Source: Pegea sp. RAD2-039 (lineage: Eukaryota > Chordata > Thaliacea > Salpida > Salpidae). Taken from it: a stretch of 64,000 bases of DNA. The translations under genes were made by a program, and so were the position numbers. The DNA is taken from positions 1,669,001 through 1,733,000 of the forward strand of contig JAQGEQ010000192.1 in NCBI GenBank assembly GCA_034620365.1, read 5' to 3'. Numbering within the stretch: position 1 is the stretch's first letter; each line of letters starts with the position of its first letter. The notes below the pieces were generated by a model. That model searched no databases. It was not told the DNA's origin and saw only the letters and a list, made by a program, of their open reading frames with translations. Positions 32,290 to 44,500 of the stretch are shown piece after piece.

Positions 32290-33096
32290 GGTACCTTCAA
32301 CTCTCATGATTTAAAATGGGCTAACCACTTAAATTATTTTTTTAGAATTAGTTCATCTATTTCATATTAAATTCTTAAATCTTTTGACACCAGAAATATA
32401 TAGAATCTGTTAAACATTTCTTATCACATACATTCCCAAATTACTCTTCTGCATGTAGTCATCACCTTGAAAAATATATTACAAAACTTGAATCTGTTCA
32501 AAGGTTGTTTACTTTGAAAGCTCTACTTAGATGTGGCATACCCTTTTCGACAAAGACCGTCTTTATAAGCTGAATATCATCTCCCTGTAATATCAGCGCT
32601 TCCTTTCCGACTTCGTATTACTCTTAAAAATCATTAATGGTTTCTCTCATCATAACTTTAATAAATTCTTTAAAGATTACTGCATTTTCAGAAGCTCTTC
32701 ATTAAAATTAGCCCATTTAGTAGCTTTAATAACACCAAATGTAATTATAGTTTTTTCAAGAGAGTAACCACACTTTGAAATCTTCTTCCTGGCTCCATCA
32801 CTTCATCAAAGTGTCTCCCACTTTTAATATTTTGTTTAAAAATATCATTTAAGTAATTTCGTTTGCAAGTGGTATTCATAAGTTTACGAAATTTATTTAT
32901 CTAAATTATTGATTTATTTTGATTTATTTATAAATTTATCGATACCTCTACTATATTTCCTAAATTAATTTATGTTAAACTGTAATGCTTAAGACTTTTT
33001 TATATCATTTTGCAGTCATATTGTTTTGTAGTTGCCATAAAAGCAATGTATTTTGACATCTGCAGTCATGTGTTGAATAAAATAAATAAATAAATT
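32290..33096 (+). mobile_element. Decayed non-LTR retrotransposon (LINE) 3' fragment: end of reverse transcriptase ORF plus tail
   Basis: Several frames in succession, broken by frameshifts and stops, give the typical post-RT C-terminal region of LINE ORF2. HHLEKYITKLESVQRLFTLK (about 32460-32520) matches the family theme of Leu-Glu-x-Val-Gln-Arg-x-Phe-Thr. RLYKLNIISL and LLKIINGFSHHNFNKFF (about 32560-32660) match the following 'R L x x L N L x S L' and 'KI(I/F)NG' themes. NLLPGSITSSKCLPLLIFCL and KISFK-stop (about 32776-32853) match the usual 'W N x L P ... S x x S F K' terminus. A 3' stretch ends in AATAAAATAAATAAATAAA, like a LINE tail. The element is 5' truncated and dead. The clade (CR1, RTE or Jockey-like) cannot be fixed by eye. 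Confidence 0.8.
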
Positions 33097-36073
33097 TACT
33101 CTAATACTAAAAAATAGTGATCTAATAATTCATATTTGCTAGAAATCTATAAGTTCATATAGAGTAAAAGTATTGGTTTTAAGTACAACCAAAACTGTTT
33201 AGTCTTCATCTAAACGCACCAATAAAAGGTCTGGTGGCTCGATTTAAAACCTCTTTGGTGTTTATACCAAAAGTCAAGTTATCAATAACTTACTTTATAG
33301 GTAGATCTTTGGCTTTCGTCGAGATATTCAGGCCTTCTTTAGTATCACACTTCAGTAAACTGTTTATCGTGGTAGCTGTGGTTTTTTTCAAGGGATCTAT
33401 TTATTTGTGCAATCATAAACAAGAAATTATTTTTATTATACTATTTTATAGATGTTTAGACGATAAAATCCTTTATAAGCTAGTTATTTCTATTTAGTTT
33501 AACAAAGCTTTATTGAAAGTATTTTTTGAATAATCTGTTATTAATCCTTCAACAATTTAATTATTCATAATGAAGTTTGTTAATCTGTAATTTATAAATT
33601 ATGCAAATAATATTCTATATTACAATTTAATTTTACAATATATTTTTTGCAGTATTCATATTTTTTAAAACTAATAGAAAACCTAAAACTTTTCAATCTA
33701 AAATTTAGAAAAAGTTGTAACTAATCTAGTAAGCATTCTAATATAAATGATGTCATGACACAGACCTATGTAGTTTAGTTCATACTTTATTATACTATAA
33801 ATATCATCAAAACAAAACTTGTCGATCATGTAAATAAATTAGCGTCAGTCATTTGATATACGTCATTGTATTAACATGATATATTTAGGATAAGTTTCAT
33901 TTTTAATGTTTACTTACATTGAAACTGTGGTTAAAAGTATCATGTTATATAACGAAAATTTAGCGCTTACGTTACCTAACCTCATGCTTAATGGTTTTAA
34001 CTTAGATATTGCAGTAAAAAATACAAATGGTTGAAGTATTGCTACATTTAAATAATAGATTTATAATTATAACATTTTGGTTTGTTTAAAAACATAATAT
34101 CTGGTTACGTTTGTAATTTTGTTTAATAAAAACTCTAAAAAGTTTTAAATATAAAACCTAAGATCATTACCACTAGAACTATCATTACTGCATAACTTTG
34201 AAAATTATTTATATCGTATTTATTTATTTATAATATAAGGTTTTTAAAACAATATAAGTTTGTCCTGATTAGAAATTGCAAGGTTAAAAAAGATAACACA
34301 AAAAATCTTTCTCTAGCAGATATTCTCTTAGATATTCTCTTAAAAAACTTTTGAAATTTTTGAACTAAGTGAATACACATTTCCATATATTCACAAAAGA
34401 ATTTTTGAGCTAAAGGTTTAATTGTCGATTGAGTAAACTTTCTCACTGTATTTATCTTAATTTTAAACCTTGCTTTTAAGAAAATACCTATTTTAGTGTC
34501 TAGACACCTGATAAAGGCTAGGTATCAATTACATAATCAAAGAAATAACTATAATAAATCACTAATTTTAAAACATATAGACGATTTTAATTAATTTTTA
34601 GAACGAACTAATGTAGGTTTCTAAAAGATTAATTTTTATCTAATGTTCGTTACTTAATAAAAATAATTTTAAAATATAAAAATCAATGTTCAAGCTCAAT
34701 AGTTTTTGGTTGATTAAACTGTCAAAATAATGATCTAAAACAAAGATTGCAAAAAATAGCTTTTTCTAAACCCAGGAAAATTAGATAAATTTAATCATAG
34801 AAAAAGGGTTAGAGTAAACTTTAATTACCTTTTTTTACAATTCAATTTCCGCTGGCATTATTTGTCTCTGTTTTAGTTTCTGTAACATCTTAAAAATATA
34901 AAAATAATGAATTTTTAAATTACTACAAAAAAATGCTTTAAGTGGGTGATTTGTGACTAATAATCATCTTAAATTTCATACTAATACGAAAACCATTAAA
35001 TTTAGGGTATTTGTATTTTTTGTCAGTAAAAACTGTATCAATAGATTCAATTCTTTGAAGCAAACTGAATAATTTTTATTTACAAAAGTTTATATTCTTT
35101 TAAGACCTAACATAAATCTTTTTGGCCATAATTAGCTGATGAAAATACATTTTCTTATTTCTATCTATAGGTATTAGCGTCAATATCTATATATAGTACA
35201 AGTAATCTTCAAACACTTTTGTAACGTTTTAATGATTTTAATTTTACAATTCAATAATTAAGTAAAACTGTTGTTTATTGCTTTTACCAGAATGCAATCA
35301 GTGATTGAACACATTAAACATGTTTGTGTTATTGATAGTTTCACCTGGTATTTGAGAAACTATTTAAATAAACCACTGTAACATAAATTGAAATAGAGCT
35401 AACTTGATGGTAAAAATAAAGCCAAATATAAAGCAAAAAAGAAATATATAAAAAGTAAATATGAATAAACAAAAAGTTGAAATTGTAAAGCAATCAGCTT
35501 ACACAAAAGCTGTCTATAATAGATTTGCAAAGATTTGTTTTACACTACAGTTGAAAAAAAATGTTTTTTATTAAAAAGATATCAAAATTGATTACTTTAA
35601 AATGTTTGAAATTATCGAAATCAGCGAACTAAACTTACAGCTCTTGTCATAAATTTCAGTTTTAAATAATTTCGAAATAAAAAATCAAAAAAAGTTAAAT
35701 GTTAACTTCAATGAAAAACAAAGGAAAATTTTTTTTGAATTTCTTTATCAGAACAATCTTCTAAATCAATAAAAAGAAGAGAGAGACGTTAAAATATCAG
35801 AATCATCCAAGCATTACCAGAATCGGTATTGTATAGCAAAGTCACCAAATTTAAATAAATCAAAATAGAAAGTCACATCCACTTTAAATGATCATCGCTA
35901 CATGTATCAGTAGTGAGATGTGTTATTTGGTCTTTATATCATCTCTTTTTCATCTGAAGTTATCTTCCATAATTTCACAGTAATTTTAAACCCTGGAAAA
36001 ATTGAAGGGAGAGTATCTAGAGACTTAAAATCAGCAAAGAAGCTTAGGTAATGTTGGGACATTTCTATTAGTG
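33097..36073. other. AT-rich spacer downstream of Wnt
   Basis: About 3 kb. A patch at 33200-33400 is less AT-rich; on the minus strand it reads KCDTKEGLNISTKAKDLPIK up to a GTAAGT, but no partner exon was found. The remainder shows nothing; the Wnt 3' UTR should occupy the right end. Confidence 0.45.
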
Positions 36074-39000
36074 TTATCTACAAGTGTGTTCACGGACTCT
36101 GACTGTACATTCTTCACAATCAACCTGACAACACCACATAAACTTACAATTACATTTCTCAGTTCGGTTGTAGTCCCTGGTCCAGTAGCTTTGACCACAG
36201 CACAAGTCATCGCAGTGACCAGATTTTTTGCTACCCGATCCCAAATGACATTTACGACCTGCTGTTCCTAAAATGCCTTTTCTCATATTTCGATTACAAA
36301 AATTTGGTGATTTTTCCAAATAAACTAAATCATCTAGACGAGGATTTCTGTTCCCATTAATCAACTTCAGTTTTTGTCTACGTGGACGTGATGAGGTACG
36401 TGTCCCCCACACTCTTTTGGTGCTTTTCATTTTGGCTCGAAGCTTTCCAGCTATAGTATGTAGATCGGGCATCGCATTCCAGCAGGTTTCTGAAGAGCAA
36501 GATCCCGAGGTACCGTGACACATACACTCACGTCTCATATTCATTTTCACAATCTACGAAATAATTTCAAATAAAAATTGAAAGTTTAAAATGAGAGCAA
36601 GCTCGAACCCTTCTGCCCACTTCGTAATTGTGACGATTCATCAAGACGCGCGAATTCATTCTAGTAGCTCGATGATTTAACAGCCTTCTAGTGTAGTTGA
36701 AAGCAAACCCAAACTCGTTTGCACATCCTTCCCAGTAAAATCGAACTTGGGACCTTCTGATCCGGTTTCCATTGCACCCACAATTGCTGCAACCAGGAAA
36801 GTAATTAAAAACATTTGAGCAAATAGTTCTAAAAGCCATTTTAGTTTCATTTTATATAAACAAGATATAAAAATTTGATACCTTAGTCTACCGCTTGCAC
36901 ATTCAGAGATGATAGCTGAAAATATTCCAGCTGATTTGATTGCATGCTCATAAGCTGATTCTTTTGATGCTGCAATAATAAATCATGTTGTAGTCAGGTT
37001 AGTTAAAAAAGCTAATCAAACATTCAGATGAGATTAATGACGTCATTAATGTAATCAAAAGAAAACCCGCTTGCTTATAGACTAGTATTAAAGAAAAACA
37101 AATTGGTTGCTATGATCTTTAAAAAAAAATTATTTTTATATCTTCAATTTCATCATAAAATAAAACCTGCACCTTAACCCAATATATGCAAGCAATTTTT
37201 ATTGAAAAGGACAAGGGTGACTTAATTCAAACCAAAACTGAACAATTTAGAGTGACATCAAAGCTCGATTATGACATGGTTAGTTAAAGGCCTTGTTGAT
37301 AAATCGTAGCATCAGTGAACTTTTATGTTTTTGTCTTAAATCATAAATTTATAAGACATATGTCAAAAATAGAAATAAGAATATCAACAAAGAATTATAA
37401 GGGGTAAAATAGTCATACAAATTCAAATATTTTTAATTTTTCAGTTTGACATAAATAGATAAACTTTTTGATCATAAGAACAAACAAAATAGCTTTATCT
37501 TCTTCTTCTTGATCAAGTTTTAAAGAACAATTTTTTACAGATTGCTGAATTATTTAAATTTTTTTAGAAATGTATTCAAGTTTTTAATAAACAAAATTGT
37601 ATTTATAGTTAAATTTTAATCGATTAACCTTTCTAGCTCAGTAAATAATCAAAACAAGGTTTCTACTGCAAATAAATAGTGAAGCTTTATAAAAATGAAT
37701 AAAAGAAAATATTAGAAATGGTTTCGTTTTTTACATCAAAATTTTCCAAAACGGCTGCTTGAAAGACTACATGAATGCTTACTATTTATCAAATGTAGAT
37801 CAAAAGAAACCTTTGTTTTTGTTGAAGGTTTTTAATTGAAAAAATTATTGATCAAAAATTTCCAGTTTTTAAATATTAAAACTAAATAAATTTCTTTCTT
37901 AGGTGAAGAAAGACAATTTGTAAAAATAAATGTCGCAAAAAAGCAGGTCAATCAACATATAAACCGTGGGATCAAATTAATGTTGTCTTTTAGTCTCTCA
38001 CTTCTTATCAAGAAACAATTATCAGCAAATGATGTGATTGGTTTTAGGTTAAAAATTTAAGTCTGATTTTTTTGAGAAAGTTGCCTAACTGAATTATCTT
38101 AGCCTTGATTGACGATAATAGTGACGTCAACAACTCAGAATGGCTGTAACTTCTCTATGTCGTTTTGTACTTCACACGCTACAAAAAACCTCAAGTGAAG
38201 ACTGATCACTTTACAAACTCTGCCACCTTTTTCTTCCAACTTTGCTTAGACATTGTTGCAATATTTTTCATCGTTACTTGAAACCTGGACTAAATCACCA
38301 TGACGAAAATGGGCTATGACACCGATGGCTGGCGATTTTTTTTGCTACGCCGAGCTTTTAGGTGGCTCGTTAGAAAAAGAGATGGTAGTAGACAGAAGAC
38401 AATCATAGTCTCGTGGTAGCTTGACTAATCGTGATGCATCTTTAATCAGACTGAAGAAGTTTGAAAAAAAAACTTAACATTTCTGGTGAGTTTTATGTGG
38501 AATTAACTTACTTTAAATTGGAAATAAGTCTTGTTGTGGATATTAAATCATAAAAAAACATCTTACATCACTAAAATTTCCTAATTTTTCGTTGTTATAT
38601 AAGCAACTACTAAAATAACATCATGGAATATGTTCTGAGTATGTTTGTGACTAGTACTTCGTTTGCAATCTATTTTCTAACAACAAACAAACTAACCGAC
38701 TCGAAGCTCTCGTCCAAAAAAGCTTGTATCATTACCAGAAGAACAATTCCACTTTTCATTTCGAAACTGCCACATACATTCACGTTTTGCTTTTTGAATT
38801 GCAAGACTCATACCAACAAAAGCTCTTGGTTGCTCCTGGCACATTTCTCGGAGACTTGGGGTAAGACCATGAATTTGGTTACATAACTGTGATCCAACAG
38901 TTACCATAGTTTTTCTGTAAAGACATGAATTTACAAAATTAACAGCAAACAATTGCTAATAAAAAAGCTTTAATTTCTTGTAAACAATTTGTAAGCCAGT

Positions 39001-40810
39001 ATTAATGTCGACTATTTTTTTTGCTAAAAATAAAACTTGCAACAGAAGATCAATCTTCAAAGTACTCGTCTCATCAGTTTTTTAAACTGAAGTCCTAACA
39101 AAATGTTGACATTCATGACAGTGACAAAAATATTTATAAAAAACAACGTTGATGTTTGTATACAGATGTCATGATTGAAACAAAGTTATAAAAACTTTTT
39201 AATAAGATCGAAGGTTTATTTACAGATTGATTTTCACTTCTTTAAATTAAATCAAGAAATTGTCTGTTATCAGCAACAACACTTGAATAATACTAAGATT
39301 CTTTGTGGGCTAAGATGTGTTTCAGGCAACGACCCTTGAAGTAGAGGAAAACCAATGCAACAAAACACTAAATTTCATCTCATAAGTTGAAGAGAGTCAA
39401 ATAAGAAAATCTTGAAGTCTAACATAGAGTCAGTAAAGCTCTCGACAAATTCTTAAAGATCACTTTCATCACAACTCACACATATTCGTTCATGCATTCA
39501 TTTAAAAGAAAGAAATACAGAAGTAGAACTTTCACACTGAATTCGTTGGCAAATATAAAAATCACAAAGAAAAGATGTTGGACTTTATTTCTCGTTAGCT
39601 TATCAAACCTATATGGTATTTATTTGTTTATGAGTAATATTCTTAAAATGGAGATTTTTTATGATTGTCTAGACGTTAGGCTTTAAACAATTCTTGAACT
39701 TTAATTCAATCATTTGAAGAAAAAAATGTTCATTCACAAATTCGGAAAAAAAAAGAAGATTTATACAAAGATTTTAAAAACTTAAATTTTAGCTTCTTTA
39801 CACAAACAACGTGAGAAAGCAAAAGATATCTACAAAACTCATATTAATATCAGTAAATGTTAAAAAATCGACAAAAAAACTCTCCAGTAAAATTATTAAA
39901 AGAAACTAAAAATAAATATTGTAAGATTGACCATTTTGTAAACTTAAATTTAAATTAGATAAATAATCAAAAATAAGATCATCAAATTTTACTCCGTTTT
40001 TTTGAAACTTTGGTTCAAAAGTTCGTTTGACAAAGACCTTGATCACAGTTATCGGAAAGAAAAAAGCTGCAGATAAACACGTTGACCGAATCGACATGTT
40101 CTACTTTAAACTTACTTAAATTCAAATATATAAACACTTGAATATGAGAGATCTTTCATATGTAAGAGTGATTAGATACAAAAACCTCTATTTTAAGTCT
40201 CAACCGCTATTTTAATCTCTTTGTTTTTATTTTTGGATTTTAAGCTTTATCCGTCAGACAAGTTTATTTGTAAGTTCAAATCAGTTTTGTCATATGAAAA
40301 TTTAAATATATAATCTAAACATTTTCAAAATCTATATACCCGGGCTTTTTATGCCTTACACTTTCAAAGCTTAAAAACAAATTAAATTAATTTAATTAGT
40401 TCAATAAATCTACAATCTTGATATTACACAGCATTTAGTAAAAAGTGAAACTTAAAAATACCAAATGGTAATTTTATTAAAACAGTTTTCCGATTTTGTT
40501 GCAGACCAGAAATTGAAAGAAAATATTTTTAATTAATTAAAAAGTTTCCAATAATTTTCTTCAACTAAAAAAAATTGTTCAAGTTTTTATACAAAGCTGA
40601 AAATTATTTTCAGGAAGCTTTGTTAGTAGCCACTGTAAGTATTAGTGATGTTATTTTGTTTAGTTGGTACAAAATAGAGCGATAATTGAAGTGTTTCTCT
40701 ACTTACTCATTTTTGGCTACCAAGACGAACGGACACAGAGAAAATAATATAAGGAATATCCGCAAGTATTTCACAGATAAAAAACGGAAGACGCAGTAAA
40801 GAAAAACCAT
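36074..40810 (-). CDS. Wnt: Wnt family secreted ligand, 5 exons, 355 aa
   Basis: Secreted Cys-rich signalling glycoprotein that binds Frizzled. Exons 40707-40810, 38697-38914, 36882-36969, 36609-36786 and 36074-36553 total 1068 nt in phase. Exon 1 encodes a classic signal peptide (MVFLYCVFRFLSVKYLRIFL, then ILFSLCPFVLVA) and joins exon 2 in phase, which is why I chose it over a frame at 40097. Core motifs: CNQIHGLTPSLREMC, QFRNEKWNCSS (N-glycosylation context), FFGRELRVA, NCGCNGNR, FYWEGCANEFGF, ALMN-like VLMNRHNYEVGRR, and CMCHGTSGSC with the Ser that is palmitoleoylated in Wnts. The Cys-rich end has DLVYLEKSPNFC, GILGTAGRKC, DDLCCGQSYWTRD and CNCKFMWCCQVDCEEC, ending EHTCR. Length is normal. 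Residues recall Wnt1, Wnt4 and Wnt7 in different places, so no subfamily is assigned. Confidence 0.94.
38090..38465. other. GC-richer island inside Wnt intron 2, possible mobile-element remnant
   Basis: Within the AT-rich intron 36970-38696 this stretch has a clearly higher G+C content and a sharp boundary. It carries a TGACGTCA, several short direct and inverted words, and on the minus strand a short frame starting MSKQSWKKKVAEFVK that then stops. It looks like a non-autonomous element or a conserved non-coding block; I recognise neither. Confidence 0.35.
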
Positions 40811-40999
40811 TTGTAATTAATTAGAAAATATGTTAAACCAAATTTATAAACTATAAATAGTTTTTCTTATTAAAACTGAAAAAGAAATTGAAAATTCAAT
40901 TAGGTTAGCTATCATTGTGATTTTGCAAAATTGTTTCAAACTACGATTCAAACTTAATGGCTAAATAGTTTGGATTAAAGCAGAATCTTTCTGTTGTAG

Positions 41000-41529
41000 T
41001 ATGCGGGTTACTTGCACAGATTTGAAAATAGTTTAAGAGAAAGAGCAGCAAATGGGCATTCGTGGGAAAGACAAGCTTGCTTTGCCATATACAATCATTC
41101 AATTATGCAACTTAAAAGTAGATTCAGTACCACAAATTTTCGCTGTGAGAAAACCAAATGCTTTAACAATTCAACTTCGTGCCTACAAAAATATAGGTAG
41201 AAAATATTTTCTCTGAATTCTTTTAATGAAGTCGGCTTTTGTTGAAATCTAAAATACTGATTAAATAACTGTAATCTAATCACATCTGCTAAGTGCTAAT
41301 TAACTTTTTAGAGATTGTTTAGTAAAGACTGAAGAGTTAAAACTTATCAAAAATTTTATAGATACTTTTCCAAAAAGTGAATTTGATGAAATATATGATT
41401 TCATTAAATCGTATTTAAGGAAGATTTCAAATGTGAGCATATTTAGAAAAATACAATTTCGTTTTAAATAAAGTTATGTCGCGTTTTCAGATTTTATTAA
41501 AATATATAATTAAAAAAAATATCGGCTGA
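41000..41529 (+). CDS. Unrecognised gene, last three exons (118 residues of a Cys-containing protein)
   Basis: Three segments with good AG/GT borders join in phase: 41000-41196, 41312-41432 and 41491-41529, ending in TGA. The translation begins YAGYLHRFENSLRERAANGH and includes SWERQACFAIYNHSIMQLK, then CEKTKCFNNSTSC and RDCLVKTEELKLIKNFI, ending KYIIKKNIG. Codon choice and residue mix are unlike neighbouring noise. It has about five Cys after residue 26 and two N-x-S/T sites, which could suit a small secreted helical protein, but no signal peptide was found because the start exon is missing. A 21-nt exon-like piece at 40614-40634 (EALLVAT, acceptor TTTTCAG, donor GTAAGT) is phase-compatible; if used, the gene would overlap Wnt exon 1 in antisense. 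No family recognised. Confidence 0.55.
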
Positions 41530-44500
41530 AGTAAAATTTATGTACTTGAAGCACAAATTTAGTACTTAATATTTAAAGTAGGAAGCTCTTGTTTCATCTT
41601 TATCTGTTATCTAGAATAATTGAACCATTAAATTTTGTCTGAAAAATTGGATTTTTACTAAAACGTGGGGAATACTTGAAAATGTTGTCATTTTTTGCAG
41701 CTGACAATGTTTAAAGAACAGAATAAATTTCCTCATTACAATTTTATCGGTCATTTTAGTATTATATTGACTTAAACACTTTGTCAAGATGTTAGTTTTA
41801 TCTCTAATTGTAACAAACAACAAGCAACAATATTTAGTTTTTGCGCTTACCATTGAAATTCACTTGGTCTGTATCAATATTTTAAATCTAATTAAAAGAC
41901 TTGAATAAAAATAAACTTGTTAATGTCTCTAGTAATGATTTATTATAGTTTTGATGATTTATTTTTCATGTAAACCCAAAAAATAAGACCTTAAAAGTTA
42001 CTTATACAATTTCAAACTAAATTGGTTCTTAAACAAAATGTTTGTTTTCTTCTCATTATAAGTTTACAAACCCCGAATTTTTTTGAAGTTGACCTTAAAC
42101 TAATTATTTTAAGCAATAATATTAAAATCATAAAGTAAATCACATTAAGATATCATGTAACATTAAAAGGTTATCAGCTGATCAAGTGATAAAAATTAGA
42201 AGAAAATATAAACAAACAAGAAACAAGTTTCTTATCGCACTAAATAGAAAAGATGATTGCTTCTAAAAAAATATATTTTAATGACTTCACATTTTGAAGT
42301 AAATTGATAAATCCTCTAATTATTTAAACATTAGAAAAATTAATTTCGTTAAACTTTATTTATTTTACCTAATCGCTAAAATAATCTACTATGCAAAATT
42401 TTTTATGGAATATTTTACTGTTTAAATTTTGAAATTATTACAATGCCTAAACTCTACTAAAATGTTAAATAATTTCATAAATTTTAATAAAATAATTTTT
42501 GAATAAATTCTTTATATAATAATATTACTTTGAAAACATTGCTTGAAACTTATTGAATTTTTAAATAGTATTTTTGATTACTTAAAAAATATTTATTGCA
42601 ATTTAATAATAACAAAAATAATTGAGTTTCAAATAAGTTATAAAAAGTTATCACGTAAGTCAGTTAGTTCACTTAATCAACTTTACTTTGAATCATATTA
42701 AGAAATCTGACGTTAATTCAAAATGTAATTAACTTAAGTTGCTACGTAGGTGGTTAGATCAGGCATAACTTTATAGTTACATTGTTTATAGTTTACAAAA
42801 TCCATGAATTTGAAAACATATTTATTTTTAAAGGGTTTTTCGTTCAAAAACAAAATATATTTCATAACTGTTGAATTGATAGTTTGATATTTATTAAAAT
42901 CTTATTGAGGTTTTAAGAATATGAAAATTATTTTATAACCAACCAATTAGTTAAATAACTTACAGTTGAAACAATGATTGATATAATTTACTTTCGTAAA
43001 CGCTTATAAGGTCAGTAATAAAAATCAAGAAAGGCAAACTTTTGAAAATACAGCCAAGCTCATTTTTGAAGGTGGTTGCCTAAACCATAATTAATCACCA
43101 ATATTCTTATCATACAGTTAACGAAAGAAGCTAAGACTTAATATGTATTTATGGTAAGTTAGTCAATGTTACCATCACTGTTACCTTTATTCTATTTGAT
43201 TAGTGTAATATTGCCCAAGGTGTACATCAACAGACTCCCAGGAGTCAACTTTATATTGGTCTTAATTCTTTTGAGACTACTTACTTAAACAATTTGGACT
43301 ACGCTGTGATCAACCCGTTAATACTTTGTTCTTTGAGCTTGCCACTATTTCTTATTAAAACTATTTCAAAACCATAACATTTCTTCAACTTGCATGTTAA
43401 ACAATCTTTTTCTTCTAAGGTTAATAAAGTACATACACTTAAAGATTAAGAATAAAATTAGGTAGAAAACTTGTTTATAAAAAGTATTCGTACAAAGTAG
43501 ACTTGCTGACAGAGTGATAAACACTCCTGAAAAAGTCTTTTTTTAAATCTAATCCAAAAAACTATAATTGTAAGTTGTTTTATTATTGATTTATCGAGCT
43601 GTAAAACAATGAATAAAAGTTTCTTTGATTTACGTTAAATTATTCTTAACAAAATAAATTTTTGTCATGAAATAATACGACGTTTGTTAACATATACCAT
43701 ATTGTTTATTCTAAAGAACCAGCAATTTTTTTAAACTTTTTAGTTCAAAGACAAAAGCTTTATTTGGAAGACTTGGTAATTAGAAATTACATATCGATGG
43801 TTTAGGACCAGGCTAGATAATTTAGTCTTTGCGCAAACGATTTTTGTTCTCAATTAAAAAGATTGTTCCCTGGACCAAAGTATCTTATTAATAATAGCTT
43901 TCAAAAAAACATAATCGTAAATATTTTATACTTAAACTTGATTTAACTTCTTTAAAAATTCGCGAGGAAATATAAACCATTGAAGTAAATAATGCAACCT
44001 AAAACTCTTTAACTATTCTTTCAATAAATCACATTATGCCAAATGAAATAGTTTTTCAATCACTGCAAACATTTTAAATTCGTCTGCGGCTCTATCTTAG
44101 TTAAAAAACAAACATCAAAACGATTAATCTGAATGCTCTGAAACAATCAAAATTTTTCAAGAAAAAAACTTTCAATACATTTTCTACCCTGAACTGGCAC
44201 GATTGTTCTTTATTCGAGTATTTCTTCTAGAATAATCTCACAACTTCTGGATGTCGTTTCTTATCACCAAAGCATAATTTATATGACTTTAAACAGGGTC
44301 TTAACTCCTCTGAAACTGAATATTAAGTTAAAACAGACTTTTAATTCCTGTATTGATACTGTATCCACCCTCAGCCTATATTTTATTTGCTAGAAAATTA
44401 CAATAACGTTTGATCTGAAAGCTATCTGTTTAAAACAAAACTTTATACATAAGAATGTAAAACTAATGAATAACTTTTTTAAGTTGATTCTGTAATTCAA

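Noticed and set aside
39906-40097. Possible Wnt first exon starting MSIRSTCLSAAFFF
   Set aside because: Its hydrophobic start is attractive but no donor gives a convincing join in the phase needed at 38914; the exon at 40707-40810 has a better signal peptide, a GTAAGT donor and the correct phase.
43186-43205. Match to the Ciona-type spliced-leader sequence (ATTCTATTTGATTAG)
   Set aside because: It differs inside the leader from the sequence I remember and has no donor after it; probably chance.
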